Below are positions 9,281 through 16,909 of a stretch of DNA of 64,000 nucleotides, in pieces. Made by a program: the position numbers and the translations under genes. This DNA is from Streptomyces sp. GQFP. GTDB taxonomy: Bacteria > Actinomycetota > Actinomycetes > Streptomycetales > Streptomycetaceae. Within the stretch, counting starts at the first letter, position 1, and every line of letters begins with the position of its first letter. A model generated the notes under the pieces. That model saw only the letters and a list, made by a program, of their open reading frames with translations. It made no database searches and had not been told where the DNA came from. Where the stretch lies: contig NZ_CP089312.1 of the NCBI RefSeq assembly GCF_021545335.1, forward strand, positions 3,162,001-3,226,000, written 5' to 3'.

Positions 9281-10248
9281 CTCTTCTGGAGGTCCGGAAC
9301 CTCAACGTGACCTACGCGGGCGGGGCGGCTGCCGTGCGCGGTGTGGACCTGTCGCTGGCGGCCGGCCAGAAACTCGGCATCGCGGGCGAGTCGGGCTGCG
9401 GAAAGTCGACGCTGGCGCTCGCGCTGCTCAGGCTGCTACCGACCGGGACCCGGATCGGCGGGGAGATCCTGCTGGACGGTGAGGACATCCTGACCATGCG
9501 GTGGGGACGGGTAAGGGCGGTCCGCTGGGCGGGCGCCTCGATCGTCTTCCAAGGGGCGATGCACTCGCTCAACGCCGTTCACCGCGTGGGCGACCAGATC
9601 GCGGAGCCGATCCTGCTGCACCGCAAGGCAACCGCGGCCGCGGCACGGAGGAGAGCCGGCGAACTGCTGGAGCAGGTGGGTCTGCCGGCGGCGCGGGCTT
9701 CGGCGTATCCGCACGAACTCTCCGGCGGCCAGCGCCAGCGCGTCATGATCGCCATGGCGCTGGCCTGCGACCCACTGCTGATCATCGCCGACGAACCGAC
9801 CACCGCCCTGGACGTGATGATCCAGGCGCAGATCCTGCGGCTCATCGAACAGCTCGTCACCGACCAGAACCTGAGCCTCGTCATGATCAGCCACGATCTG
9901 GCCGTACTCGCCGACACCTGCGACCGGCTCGCGGTGATGTACGCGGGCCGCGTGATCGAGCAGGGCCCCGCCCGGCAGGTGTACGAGGATGCGCTGCACC
10001 CGTACGCCAGGGCTCTGTCGGCGGCGTTCCCGCGTATCGGGGACCCGGCGTCACGGTTCGCTCCGCGTGGCCTCGCGGGGGATCCGCCTGATCCGTCGGC
10101 CCTGCCTGCCGGGTGTGCGTTTCATCCGCGGTGCGCTGTCGCGCTGGACGTGTGCGGCAGCGAGGACCAGGCACTCCGGGACGCGGGGCGGGAGCGGCGG
10201 GCGGCCTGTGTACATGTAGATCGTTCACCGCGGGCCGGTGGGGGCTGA
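9277..10248 (+). CDS. Peptide ABC transporter ATP-binding protein (OppD/DppD type)
   Basis: A 323-residue ATPase from a TTG that overlaps the permease stop (TTGA), with GGGGGTGG upstream. Walker A is GESGCGKSTLA, signature LSGGQRQRVMIAMAL, Walker [14 protein letters not shown]; the tail carries GCAFHPRC. The first helix-proximal residues LLEVRNLNVTYAGG fit the usual ATPase start. Oddly, the last codons (PRAGGG) and the stop codon lie inside a dispersed Streptomyces repeat element, so the C-terminal end seems to have been replaced by repeat DNA. Confidence 0.9.
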   Translation: MTLLEVRNLNVTYAGGAAAVRGVDLSLAAGQKLGIAGESGCGKSTLALALLRLLPTGTRIGGEILLDGEDILTMRWGRVRAVRWAGASIVFQGAMHSLNAVHRVGDQIAEPILLHRKATAAAARRRAGELLEQVGLPAARASAYPHELSGGQRQRVMIAMALACDPLLIIADEPTTALDVMIQAQILRLIEQLVTDQNLSLVMISHDLAVLADTCDRLAVMYAGRVIEQGPARQVYEDALHPYARALSAAFPRIGDPASRFAPRGLAGDPPDPSALPAGCAFHPRCAVALDVCGSEDQALRDAGRERRAACVHVDRSPRAGGG

Positions 10249-10285
10249 TCGCGCAGTTCCCCGCGCCCCTGACGGGGGCGCCGCA
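10232..10285 (+). repeat. Dispersed Streptomyces intergenic repeat
   Basis: Contains GCGCAGTTCCCCGCGCCCC and CCGGTGGGGGCTGATC. I recognise the reverse complement (GGGGCGCGGGGAACTGCGCG) as a motif scattered between genes of many Streptomyces genomes. A related copy lies at 30684-30792. It covers the end of one ATPase gene and the gap before the next. Confidence 0.65.
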
Positions 10286-10324
10286 CTGCACCCGGATCAA
10301 CCAGCTCGCCTAGGAGCACACCAC

Positions 10325-11332
10325 ATGACCACAGCACCTACGGCCGTGCAGGCCCCCCTCCTCAGTGCCCGGGGCCTCCACGTGACCTTTCCCGGGCGGC
10401 ACGGTGCCGCGCCCGCCCGGGCCGTGGACGGCGTCGAACTCGACATCCGGGCCGGGGAGATCGTGGCGCTGGTCGGCGAGTCGGGCTGCGGCAAGACGAC
10501 TCTGGCCCGTTCACTGCTCGGCCTGGTCCCGCCGACCGCCGGACACGTCAGCTTCGGCGGCAAGCCCCTGGAGTACTCCTCACGGGCCCTGAAGGCCTAC
10601 CGCAGCCACGTCCAGCTGGTGCTCCAGGACCCGTCCGGATCGCTGAACCCCCGGCACACGGTGTACGACGCGGTCGCCGAGGGACTGCGCATCCACGGGT
10701 ACGCGGGGGACGAGCGGGCGGCGGTCGCGGGAGCCCTGTCCCGGGCGGGCCTGCGACCACCTGAGCGTTTCTTCCTGAGCTACCCGCACGAGCTGTCCGG
10801 CGGCCAGCGTCAGCGTGTGGTCATCGCCGGTGCCCTGGTCCTGGAGCCCGAACTCATCGTCGCCGACGAGCCGGTGGCCTCGTTGGACGCCTCCGTGCGT
10901 GGCGAGATCCTGGCCCTGCTGCTGCGCCTGCGGGCCGAACTGGGCCTGTCCGCCCTGGTGGTGACCCACGATCTGGGCCTGGCGTGGAACATCGCCGACC
11001 GGGTCGCGGTGATGTACCTGGGCCGGATCGTGGAGACAGGGGACGTGGAACAGGTCCTCTCGGCGCCTCGGCACCCGTACACCCAGGCCCTGTTGTCGGT
11101 GCTACCGGAGGCACCCGGGAATCCGGTCGTCCTCACGGGAGAGCCTCCCGACCCGTCCCGCATCCCCTCCGGCTGCCGCTTCCACGCTCGGTGCCAGGTC
11201 CTGGCGAGCGGGGAGGCGGAACGGGCGGGAGTGGTAGACGCGTGCCGGGGCGAGGATCCCGGGATCCTCACCGGGGGCGGGGAGGCCCAGGTGGCGTGTC
11301 ACTGGGCCCGGGTGACGCGGATCACCACTTGA
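10325..11332 (+). CDS. Peptide ABC transporter ATP-binding protein (OppF/DppF type)
   Basis: A 335-residue ATPase with AGGAGC ahead of its ATG. Walker A GESGCGKTTLA, signature LSGGQRQRVVIAGAL, Walker B LIVADEPVASLD and the tail motif CRFHARCQ are all present. It completes the five-gene importer (binding protein, two permeases, two ATPases). Its last 95 or so codons are duplicated, in degraded form, at 11945-12233. Confidence 0.92.
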   Translation: MTTAPTAVQAPLLSARGLHVTFPGRHGAAPARAVDGVELDIRAGEIVALVGESGCGKTTLARSLLGLVPPTAGHVSFGGKPLEYSSRALKAYRSHVQLVLQDPSGSLNPRHTVYDAVAEGLRIHGYAGDERAAVAGALSRAGLRPPERFFLSYPHELSGGQRQRVVIAGALVLEPELIVADEPVASLDASVRGEILALLLRLRAELGLSALVVTHDLGLAWNIADRVAVMYLGRIVETGDVEQVLSAPRHPYTQALLSVLPEAPGNPVVLTGEPPDPSRIPSGCRFHARCQVLASGEAERAGVVDACRGEDPGILTGGGEAQVACHWARVTRITT

Positions 11333-11414
11333 TTGCCCTGCGAGCCACAGCGTGCGGGAGCGGCCACCGGCTCCGCTCGGCCGCACTGTCAGAGGCGCGC
11401 AGTACGGTCCTGCC

Positions 11415-11855
11415 ATGGCAACCAGAATCGATCTGACCCTCGATTGCGCGGACGCGAAGCTCCTCGCCGACTTCTGGAAGACGGCACTGGGATACATGGA
11501 CGAGCCGCCGCCGGCTCCTTACGAAACCCGCGAGGAGTGGCTCGCTCAGTTCGACCTCCCGGAAGACGACTCCGCGGACGACGGCGCATGGCTCTGCGAT
11601 CCCGACGGCGTCGGCCCCAGACTCTCCATCCTCAAGGTCCCCGAGCCGAAGACGGCGAAGAACCGACTCCACATCGACGTCCGGGTCCCGGGGCACGGCA
11701 GCGCCGACGAGCGGTGGGCACGGATCCGGGCGGAGTCCGAGCGGCTCGTGAAGGCCGGCGGGAGCGTCCTGGAAGAGTTCGACGGGCACCACATCACGAT
11801 GGCCGACCCGGAGGGCAACGAGTTCTGCGTCGGCGCGGCCTCGGCCCGAGGATGA
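11415..11855 (+). CDS. VOC-family (glyoxalase-like) protein
   Basis: A 146-residue single-gene protein with the opening MATRIDLTLDCADAKLLADF, the FWKTALGY motif, a central LHIDVRV strand and the closing HHITMADPEGNEFCV, all typical of the Glyoxalase_6 branch of the vicinal oxygen chelate fold. These proteins often bind a metal and a small electrophile or drug, but the substrate here cannot be inferred. It sits between an importer operon and a duplicated fragment of that operon's last gene. Confidence 0.85.
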   Translation: MATRIDLTLDCADAKLLADFWKTALGYMDEPPPAPYETREEWLAQFDLPEDDSADDGAWLCDPDGVGPRLSILKVPEPKTAKNRLHIDVRVPGHGSADERWARIRAESERLVKAGGSVLEEFDGHHITMADPEGNEFCVGAASARG

Positions 11856-11887
11856 CCGGGTGCCGGGTGCCGCTCCCCCTGAGCGCA

Positions 11888-11921
11888 CGGTTCCCGGCAC
11901 CTCGGAGGGCGCCGGGAACCG
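11888..11921 (+). terminator. Terminator hairpin after VOC gene
   Basis: 11-bp perfect stem (CGGTTCCCGGC and complement) 33 bases after the stop. It shares a 14-base identity, CGGTTCCCGGCACC, with the hairpin at 12635-12673. Confidence 0.75.
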
Positions 11922-11944
11922 GTAGGGGGCCGGACGTGAAAACG

Positions 11945-12233
11945 GAGGCCGTGGAGCAGGCCCTGACGGCGCCCCCAACACCCGTACCCGCAGGCCCTGT
12001 TGTCGGTCCTCCGGAAGCCCCCGGTGATCCGGTCGTGCTCATCGGTGAACCCCCGGACCCGTCCCGTATCCCGTCCGGCTGCCGTTTCCATGCCCGGTGC
12101 CAGGTCCTGGCGAGCGGGGAGGCGGAACGGGCGGGCGTCGCGAAGGCGCGCCCGACCGAGGATCCCGGGCTGCTGGGCGGGCGGGGAGGCGCAAGTGGTT
12201 TGTCACTGGGCGCGGGCGCGGATCACTGCCTGA
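11945..12233 (+). pseudogene. Degraded duplicate of the 3' end of the OppF-type ATPase gene
   Basis: This stretch repeats the last third of the ATPase gene ending at 11332. In one frame it reads PPEAPGDPVVLIGEPPDPSR and then IPSGCRFHARCQVLASGEAE, matching the intact gene nearly residue for residue. A frameshift near 12150-12200 moves the end into another frame, which closes with CHWARARITA and TGA at 12231-12233. There is no Walker A, no start codon and no ribosome site. It is therefore a non-functional partial copy, created by a tandem or unequal-crossover duplication that left the VOC gene between the two copies. Confidence 0.88.
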
Positions 12234-12612
12234 CCTCGGCCACCAGCTCGACCTCGAAGCCGTCGGCGTTGGTGAGGTAGGCGGCGTAGTGCTGCGGGCC
12301 TCCCGCGTGCGGGTAGCGGTCCGCGAAGAGCGGCGTCCAGCCGTGGGCAGGGGCCTCGGCCGCGAGCGCGTCGACCTCATCGCGGCTTCCGGCGTGGAAG
12401 GCCAGGTGGTTGAGGCCGGGGCGCAGCCGGTCGTGACGGTCGCCGCTCAGGGCCGGTGACTGCTCCACGACGAGATAGGTCGGCCCCAGCCTCCAGCTGC
12501 GGCCGTGCTCCCAGTCCTGGTACGGCTCGTAGCCGAGGCGGGTCAGCAGCCAACCCCATGCGCGGGCCGCACGGGGGAGGTCGGGGACCCACAGCTCGAC
12601 GTGGTGCAGCAT
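12223..12612 (-). CDS. VOC-family (glyoxalase/bleomycin-resistance-like) protein
   Basis: A 129-residue protein: MLHHVELWVPDLPRAARAWG, then a central GLNHLAFHAGSRDEVD strand and a C-terminal YLTNADGFEVELV with the usual His and Glu metal-ligand positions. The ATG at 12612 has GGAAG very close upstream; a TTG at 12621 is the alternative start. Its 3' end overlaps the ATPase pseudogene by about 10 bases on the other strand. Substrate unknown. Confidence 0.85.
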   Translation of the reverse strand: MLHHVELWVPDLPRAARAWGWLLTRLGYEPYQDWEHGRSWRLGPTYLVVEQSPALSGDRHDRLRPGLNHLAFHAGSRDEVDALAAEAPAHGWTPLFADRYPHAGGPQHYAAYLTNADGFEVELVAEVRQ

Positions 12613-12634
12613 GTCTTCCAATCGATGCGGAAAT

Positions 12635-12673
12635 GCCGGTTCCCGGCACCCTGACGGAGTGCCGGGAACCGGC
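12635..12673 (-). terminator. Strong hairpin after second importer operon
   Basis: 15-bp perfect stem (GCCGGTTCCCGGCAC, 9-base loop, complement), 17 bases past the last ATPase stop and just upstream of the VOC gene. Confidence 0.85.
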
Positions 12674-12689
12674 GGAGCACGTCACCGCG

Positions 12690-13838
12690 TCAGGCCGCGT
12701 GCACGACGTCCTTCTCCTCGGCGAAGTGGCACGCCGACTCGTGTGCCACCGGAGCGTCCGAGTTCTTGAAGCGCTCGGGGACCGCCAGGAGCGGCATCTC
12801 CTCGGCGCACTTGTCCTGGGCCTTCCAGCAGCGGGTGCGGAAGCGGCAGCCGGACGGCGGGTTGGCCGGGGAGGGCACGTCGCCGGTCAGGATGATCCGC
12901 TCGCGACCCTCACGGGCCTCCGGGTCCGGCACGGGGACCGCCGACAGCAGTGCCTGGGTGTAGGGGTGCGTCGGGTGGTCGTAGATCTGCTCGTCGGTGC
13001 CAATCTCGGCCATCTTGCCGAGATACATGACGCCGACGCGGTCCGAGATGTGCCGGACGATCGACAGGTCGTGGGCGATGAAGATGTAGGAGAGGTTGAA
13101 CTCGTCCTGCAGTCGCTCCATCAGGTTGATGACCTGCGCCTGGACGGACACGTCCAGCGCCGAGACCGGCTCGTCGCAGATGATGATCTCCGGGTTGAGC
13201 GCCAGGCCGCGCGCGATGCCGATGCGCTGGCGCTGGCCGCCGGAGAACTGGTGGGGGTACCGGTTGATGTACTCGGGGTTGAGACCGACGACGTCCAGGA
13301 GTTCCTGGACCTTGCGGCGGCGGTCGCCCTTCGGTGCCACCTCGGGGTGGATGTCGAAGGGCTCCCCGATGATGTCGCCCACCGTCATACGGGGGTTGAG
13401 CGAGGTGTACGGGTCCTGGAACACCATCTGGATGTTGCGCCGCACGGCCTTCATGGCCCGCCCGGACAGCTTGGTGATGTCCTGGCCCTTGTAGAAGACC
13501 TCGCCCGCGGTCGCCCGCTCCAGGTTCATCAGCACCTTGGCGACGGTGGACTTGCCGCAGCCGGACTCGCCCACTATGCCCAGGGTCTCGCCCTGGTACA
13601 GGTCGAAGGAGATGCCGTCGACGGCTTTGACCGCGCCGACCTGCCGTTTGAACAGGATGCCCTGGGTGAGCGGGAAGTGCTTCACCAGGTTGCGCACCTG
13701 GAGGATCGGCTCACCGCGCTCGACCGGGGCCTCGACGGCGGCGACCGCCTCCTCCTCGGTGCGGGCTTCGACGACGTCCACCTCGGCGACGTTCGGCGTG
13801 GCGTCCTGCGGCTCGTCGTTCTTGCTGAGCTCAGCCAT
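12690..13838 (-). CDS. Oligopeptide ABC transporter ATP-binding protein (OppF/DppF type)
   Basis: A 382-residue ATPase with an unusually acidic N-terminal extension of about 45 residues before EPILQVRNLVKHF. Walker A GESGCGKST, signature FSGGQRQRIGIARGL, Walker B IIICDEPVSALD and tail CRFRTRCWKAQDKC are intact. The ATG at 13838 overlaps the end of the OppD-type gene by 8 bases. It is last in a five-gene operon (binding protein, two permeases, two ATPases) read from the minus strand, in the position where bldK-type genes lie downstream of typA in S. coelicolor. Confidence 0.92.
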   Translation of the reverse strand: MAELSKNDEPQDATPNVAEVDVVEARTEEEAVAAVEAPVERGEPILQVRNLVKHFPLTQGILFKRQVGAVKAVDGISFDLYQGETLGIVGESGCGKSTVAKVLMNLERATAGEVFYKGQDITKLSGRAMKAVRRNIQMVFQDPYTSLNPRMTVGDIIGEPFDIHPEVAPKGDRRRKVQELLDVVGLNPEYINRYPHQFSGGQRQRIGIARGLALNPEIIICDEPVSALDVSVQAQVINLMERLQDEFNLSYIFIAHDLSIVRHISDRVGVMYLGKMAEIGTDEQIYDHPTHPYTQALLSAVPVPDPEAREGRERIILTGDVPSPANPPSGCRFRTRCWKAQDKCAEEMPLLAVPERFKNSDAPVAHESACHFAEEKDVVHAA

Positions 13839-14883
13839 GGAGCGTCTCCTTCCAGAAGTGGCATGCCGAACTGCGGCCCACCAGCTCGGTGCCGTCCTGC
13901 TCGGTGACGGGCAGCAGGTCCGGGATCTGCTCCCGGCACACGTCCTGGGCCTTCGGGCAGCGCGGGTTGAAGGCGCAACCAGTCGGAATGCGCAGCAGGT
14001 TGGGCGGCAGACCCTTGATCGCGTACAGCTCCTGGCCCTTCTGGTCCAGGCGCGGGATCGAGTCCAGCAGGCCACGGGTGTACGGGTGCGCCGGGCGCTT
14101 GTACAGCTCGTGGACCGGGGCGCGCTCCACGATCCGGCCCGCGTACATCACCGCGATCTTGTCCGCGACGTCGGCGACCACGCCGAGGTCGTGGGTAATC
14201 AGGATGAGTCCCATGTTGTACTCACGCTGCAACTCCGCGAGCAGGTCCATGACCTGGGCCTGGACCGTCACGTCCAGGGCCGTGGTCGGCTCGTCGGCGA
14301 TGATCAGGTCCGGCTCCAGGGCAAGCGCCATGGCGATCATGATGCGCTGGCGCATACCGCCGGAGAACTGGTGGGGGTAGTCGTTCACCCGCGCCGAGGC
14401 GGCCGGGATCTTCACCCGGTCCATCAGCTCGATCGCCTTGGCCTTGGCGTCCTTCTTGGACATGGCCTGGTGGACACGGAACATCTCGCCGAGTTGGTAG
14501 CCGACGGTCAGCACCGGGTTCAGCGAACTGAGCGCGTCCTGGAAGATCATGGCGATCTTGCGGCCGCGGATGCGGCGACGGTCCTCGGCGGACATCTTGA
14601 GCATGTCCTGGCCGCGGAAGAGGATCTCACCGCGCGGGATCGTCGCCGGCGGCATGTCGAGGATGCCCATGACGGCCTGCGCGGTGACGGACTTGCCGGA
14701 GCCGGACTCGCCGAGCACAGCCAGGGTCTCGCCGGCGGCGACGCTGTAGTTGACGCCGTTGACAGCCCGGACGACACCCTCGCGGGTCTTGAACTCGACG
14801 TGCAGGTCACGCACTTCGAGCAGCGGGCCGTCGTCTTCCGCGCTGTCGCGCGGAGCGGGCACGGTTTCTTCGATGATGGTCAC
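13831..14883 (-). CDS. Oligopeptide ABC transporter ATP-binding protein (OppD/DppD type)
   Basis: A 350-residue ATPase. Walker [13 protein letters not shown], signature [15 protein letters not shown], Walker [13 protein letters not shown], and tail GCAFNPRCPKAQDVC. It starts 11 bases after the OppC stop and overlaps the OppF start by 8 bases, so translation is coupled. It closely resembles the ATPase at 2483-3544, suggesting that the two arose by duplication. Confidence 0.92.
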   Translation of the reverse strand: MTIIEETVPAPRDSAEDDGPLLEVRDLHVEFKTREGVVRAVNGVNYSVAAGETLAVLGESGSGKSVTAQAVMGILDMPPATIPRGEILFRGQDMLKMSAEDRRRIRGRKIAMIFQDALSSLNPVLTVGYQLGEMFRVHQAMSKKDAKAKAIELMDRVKIPAASARVNDYPHQFSGGMRQRIMIAMALALEPDLIIADEPTTALDVTVQAQVMDLLAELQREYNMGLILITHDLGVVADVADKIAVMYAGRIVERAPVHELYKRPAHPYTRGLLDSIPRLDQKGQELYAIKGLPPNLLRIPTGCAFNPRCPKAQDVCREQIPDLLPVTEQDGTELVGRSSACHFWKETLHG

Positions 14884-14894
14884 GTACGCCTCCC

Positions 14895-15842
14895 TCAGCG
14901 CATCTTCGGGTCGAGGGCGTTGCGCACGGCCTCACCGAGCATGATGAACGCCAGCACGGTCAGGGTGAGCATGATCGAGGGGTACAGCATGATCCACTGC
15001 GCCACCCGGATCTGGGCGCCGCCGTCGGAGATGTCGTTGCCCCACGAGACGCCGTTCAGGCCGAGACCCAGGAAGGACAGCGTGGCCTCCGCGCCGATGT
15101 AGACGCCGAGCGAGATGGTCGCGACGACGATCACCGGGGCCAGGGTGTTCGGCAGGATGTGCCGGAACAGGATGCGCGGGGTGCTCGCCCCCAGCGCCTT
15201 GGCCGCCTGGACGTAGTCGGACTGCTTGGTGGTGATCACCACACCGCGCATGACACGGGCCAGCTGGGTCCAGCCGAAGAAGCCCAGGGCGCCGATGACG
15301 ACCCAGGCCGTGCGGTCCTGGAAGGAGTTGAGGACAACCATGGTGCCCAGCAGGAACGGGATGCCGAAGAACACGTCCACGAGGCGCGACAGGACGGAGT
15401 CGACGATCCCACCGAAGTAGCCGGCGATCATGCCGACCAAACCGCCCACGACAGTCACGACGATCGTGGTGCCGAAGCCGACGGCTATGGAGGTCCGGGC
15501 GCCGTAGATGAGCCGTGCGTAGACGCTGCGGCCCTGCTGGTCGTAGCCCAGCCACTCCGCCGAGAAGACCTTCCCGATCTGCGGCTTCTGCAGGTAGTGG
15601 TTGGCGAGGTCGCCGTAGGTCGGGCTGGCGCTGGTGAACCAGCTGGGGAAGAAGGTGATCGTCAGGAGCAGCAGGATCAGCACCGCCGAGACGATGAAGA
15701 TCTTGTTGCGGCGCAGGTCCTGCCAGGCGTCGCCCCACAGGCTGCGGGCCTTCTCGGCCTTGTCGGGCTGCGGAGCTGCCGCAGCCGCGCTCACGGCGTC
15801 CGGTGCGACGGTGGCGGTGTCGGATTTGGTCATGTCAGGCAT
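14895..15842 (-). CDS. Oligopeptide ABC transporter permease (OppC/DppC type)
   Basis: A 315-residue permease with an Ala-rich cytoplasmic N-terminus, first helix IFIVSAVLILLLLTITFFP, a long periplasmic loop, EWLGYDQQGRSVYARLIYG in place of the usual GTDxxGRD motif, and an EAA loop near DYVQAAKALGAS. The start at 15842 overlaps the OppB stop by 8 bases; an ATG at 15833 is the alternative. Confidence 0.92.
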   Translation of the reverse strand: MPDMTKSDTATVAPDAVSAAAAAPQPDKAEKARSLWGDAWQDLRRNKIFIVSAVLILLLLTITFFPSWFTSASPTYGDLANHYLQKPQIGKVFSAEWLGYDQQGRSVYARLIYGARTSIAVGFGTTIVVTVVGGLVGMIAGYFGGIVDSVLSRLVDVFFGIPFLLGTMVVLNSFQDRTAWVVIGALGFFGWTQLARVMRGVVITTKQSDYVQAAKALGASTPRILFRHILPNTLAPVIVVATISLGVYIGAEATLSFLGLGLNGVSWGNDISDGGAQIRVAQWIMLYPSIMLTLTVLAFIMLGEAVRNALDPKMR

Positions 15843-16767
15843 AGCGAATCCTCGGGTCAAGGACCGCGTAGAGCAGGTCGACAAGGAGGCTGGCGACAAG
15901 GTAGACGATGACGAGGATGGTCACCAGACCGACGAGGGTGGTGCCTTCCCGGCGGACGATCGACTGGTAGATCGTGCCGCCCACGCCCTGGATGTTGAAG
16001 ATGCCCTCGGTGATGACGGCACCGCCGAGCAGGGCGCCGATGTCCGTGCCCAGGTAGGTGACCACGGGGATCAACGAGTTGCGCATCAGGTGAACGCCCA
16101 CCACCCGGCGCCGCGGCAGCCCCTTGGCGATGGCCGTGCGGACGTAGTCGGCGCGCATGTTCTCCGCGATTGACGTACGGGTGAGCCGGGTCACATAGGC
16201 GAGTGACGCCGTGGCCAGGACGATGGCCGGCATCAGCAACTGCCCGTAGTTCGATGGGTCGTTGACGTTCGGTTCAAGCCACTGCAGCTCGTCGGCGAAG
16301 ATCCACTTGAGGATGAAGCCCAGGACGAACACCGGGACCGAGATCAGCAGCAGGGTGAACAGCAGGACGCCAGTGTCGGCCGCGCGTCCGGCGCGCAGGC
16401 CGGCGAACACGCCGAGACCGATGCCGCAGACGACCTCGATGGCGAAGGCCAGGCCGCCCAGACGCAGGGTCACCGGGAAGGCGTCACTGAGGACATCGGT
16501 GACCGGGCGGCCGCTGGCGATCTGCGTGCCGAAGTCGGCGTGCAGGATCATGTCTCTCATGTAGTTCCAGTACTGCACGAGGATCGGCTGGTCGAGGCCG
16601 TACTCGCGCTTCAGCGCGGCGATCACCTGTGGGCTGCCGCCCTTGTCTCCGAACAGCCCTCTGACGGGGTCACCGGGCAGGGCGTAGACCATGAGGAAGA
16701 TGAGCAAAGTCGTCCCGATGAAGACCGGGATCATCTGGAGCAGTCGTCGTGCGACGTAGCGCCCCAT
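15835..16767 (-). CDS. Oligopeptide ABC transporter permease (OppB/DppB type)
   Basis: A 310-residue permease beginning MGRYVARRLLQMIPVFIGTT with GGAGG upstream of the ATG. It contains LPGDPVRGLFGDKGG after the first helix, and an EAA loop (DYVRTAIAKGL). The 142 bases separating it from the binding-protein gene hold two very strong hairpins, which probably set a higher level for the binding protein than for the membrane parts. Confidence 0.92.
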   Translation of the reverse strand: MGRYVARRLLQMIPVFIGTTLLIFLMVYALPGDPVRGLFGDKGGSPQVIAALKREYGLDQPILVQYWNYMRDMILHADFGTQIASGRPVTDVLSDAFPVTLRLGGLAFAIEVVCGIGLGVFAGLRAGRAADTGVLLFTLLLISVPVFVLGFILKWIFADELQWLEPNVNDPSNYGQLLMPAIVLATASLAYVTRLTRTSIAENMRADYVRTAIAKGLPRRRVVGVHLMRNSLIPVVTYLGTDIGALLGGAVITEGIFNIQGVGGTIYQSIVRREGTTLVGLVTILVIVYLVASLLVDLLYAVLDPRIRYA

Positions 16768-16801
16768 CGTGCCTCCATATAAGTCACAGCGGCAGCAGGC
16801 A

Positions 16802-16848
16802 GGGCCCTTTCCGCACACATCGCTCGGCGATACGTGCGGAAAGGGCCC
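16802..16848 (-). promoter_or_regulatory. Intercistronic hairpin 1 (attenuator or mRNA stabiliser)
   Basis: Perfect 15-bp stem GGGCCCTTTCCGCAC with a 17-base loop, between the binding-protein gene and the permease gene. Confidence 0.75.
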
Positions 16849-16860
16849 CCCGGCCGCTGC

Positions 16861-16897
16861 CGTTGCCCGGGGCGCGGTGCGCGCGCCCCGGGCAACG
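16861..16897 (-). promoter_or_regulatory. Intercistronic hairpin 2 (attenuator or mRNA stabiliser)
   Basis: Perfect 15-bp stem CGTTGCCCGGGGCGC with a 7-base loop, 12 bases after the binding-protein stop. It should protect the 3' end of the binding-protein message or stop part of transcription. Confidence 0.8.
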
Positions 16898-16909
16898 GGC
16901 TGTTTTCGG

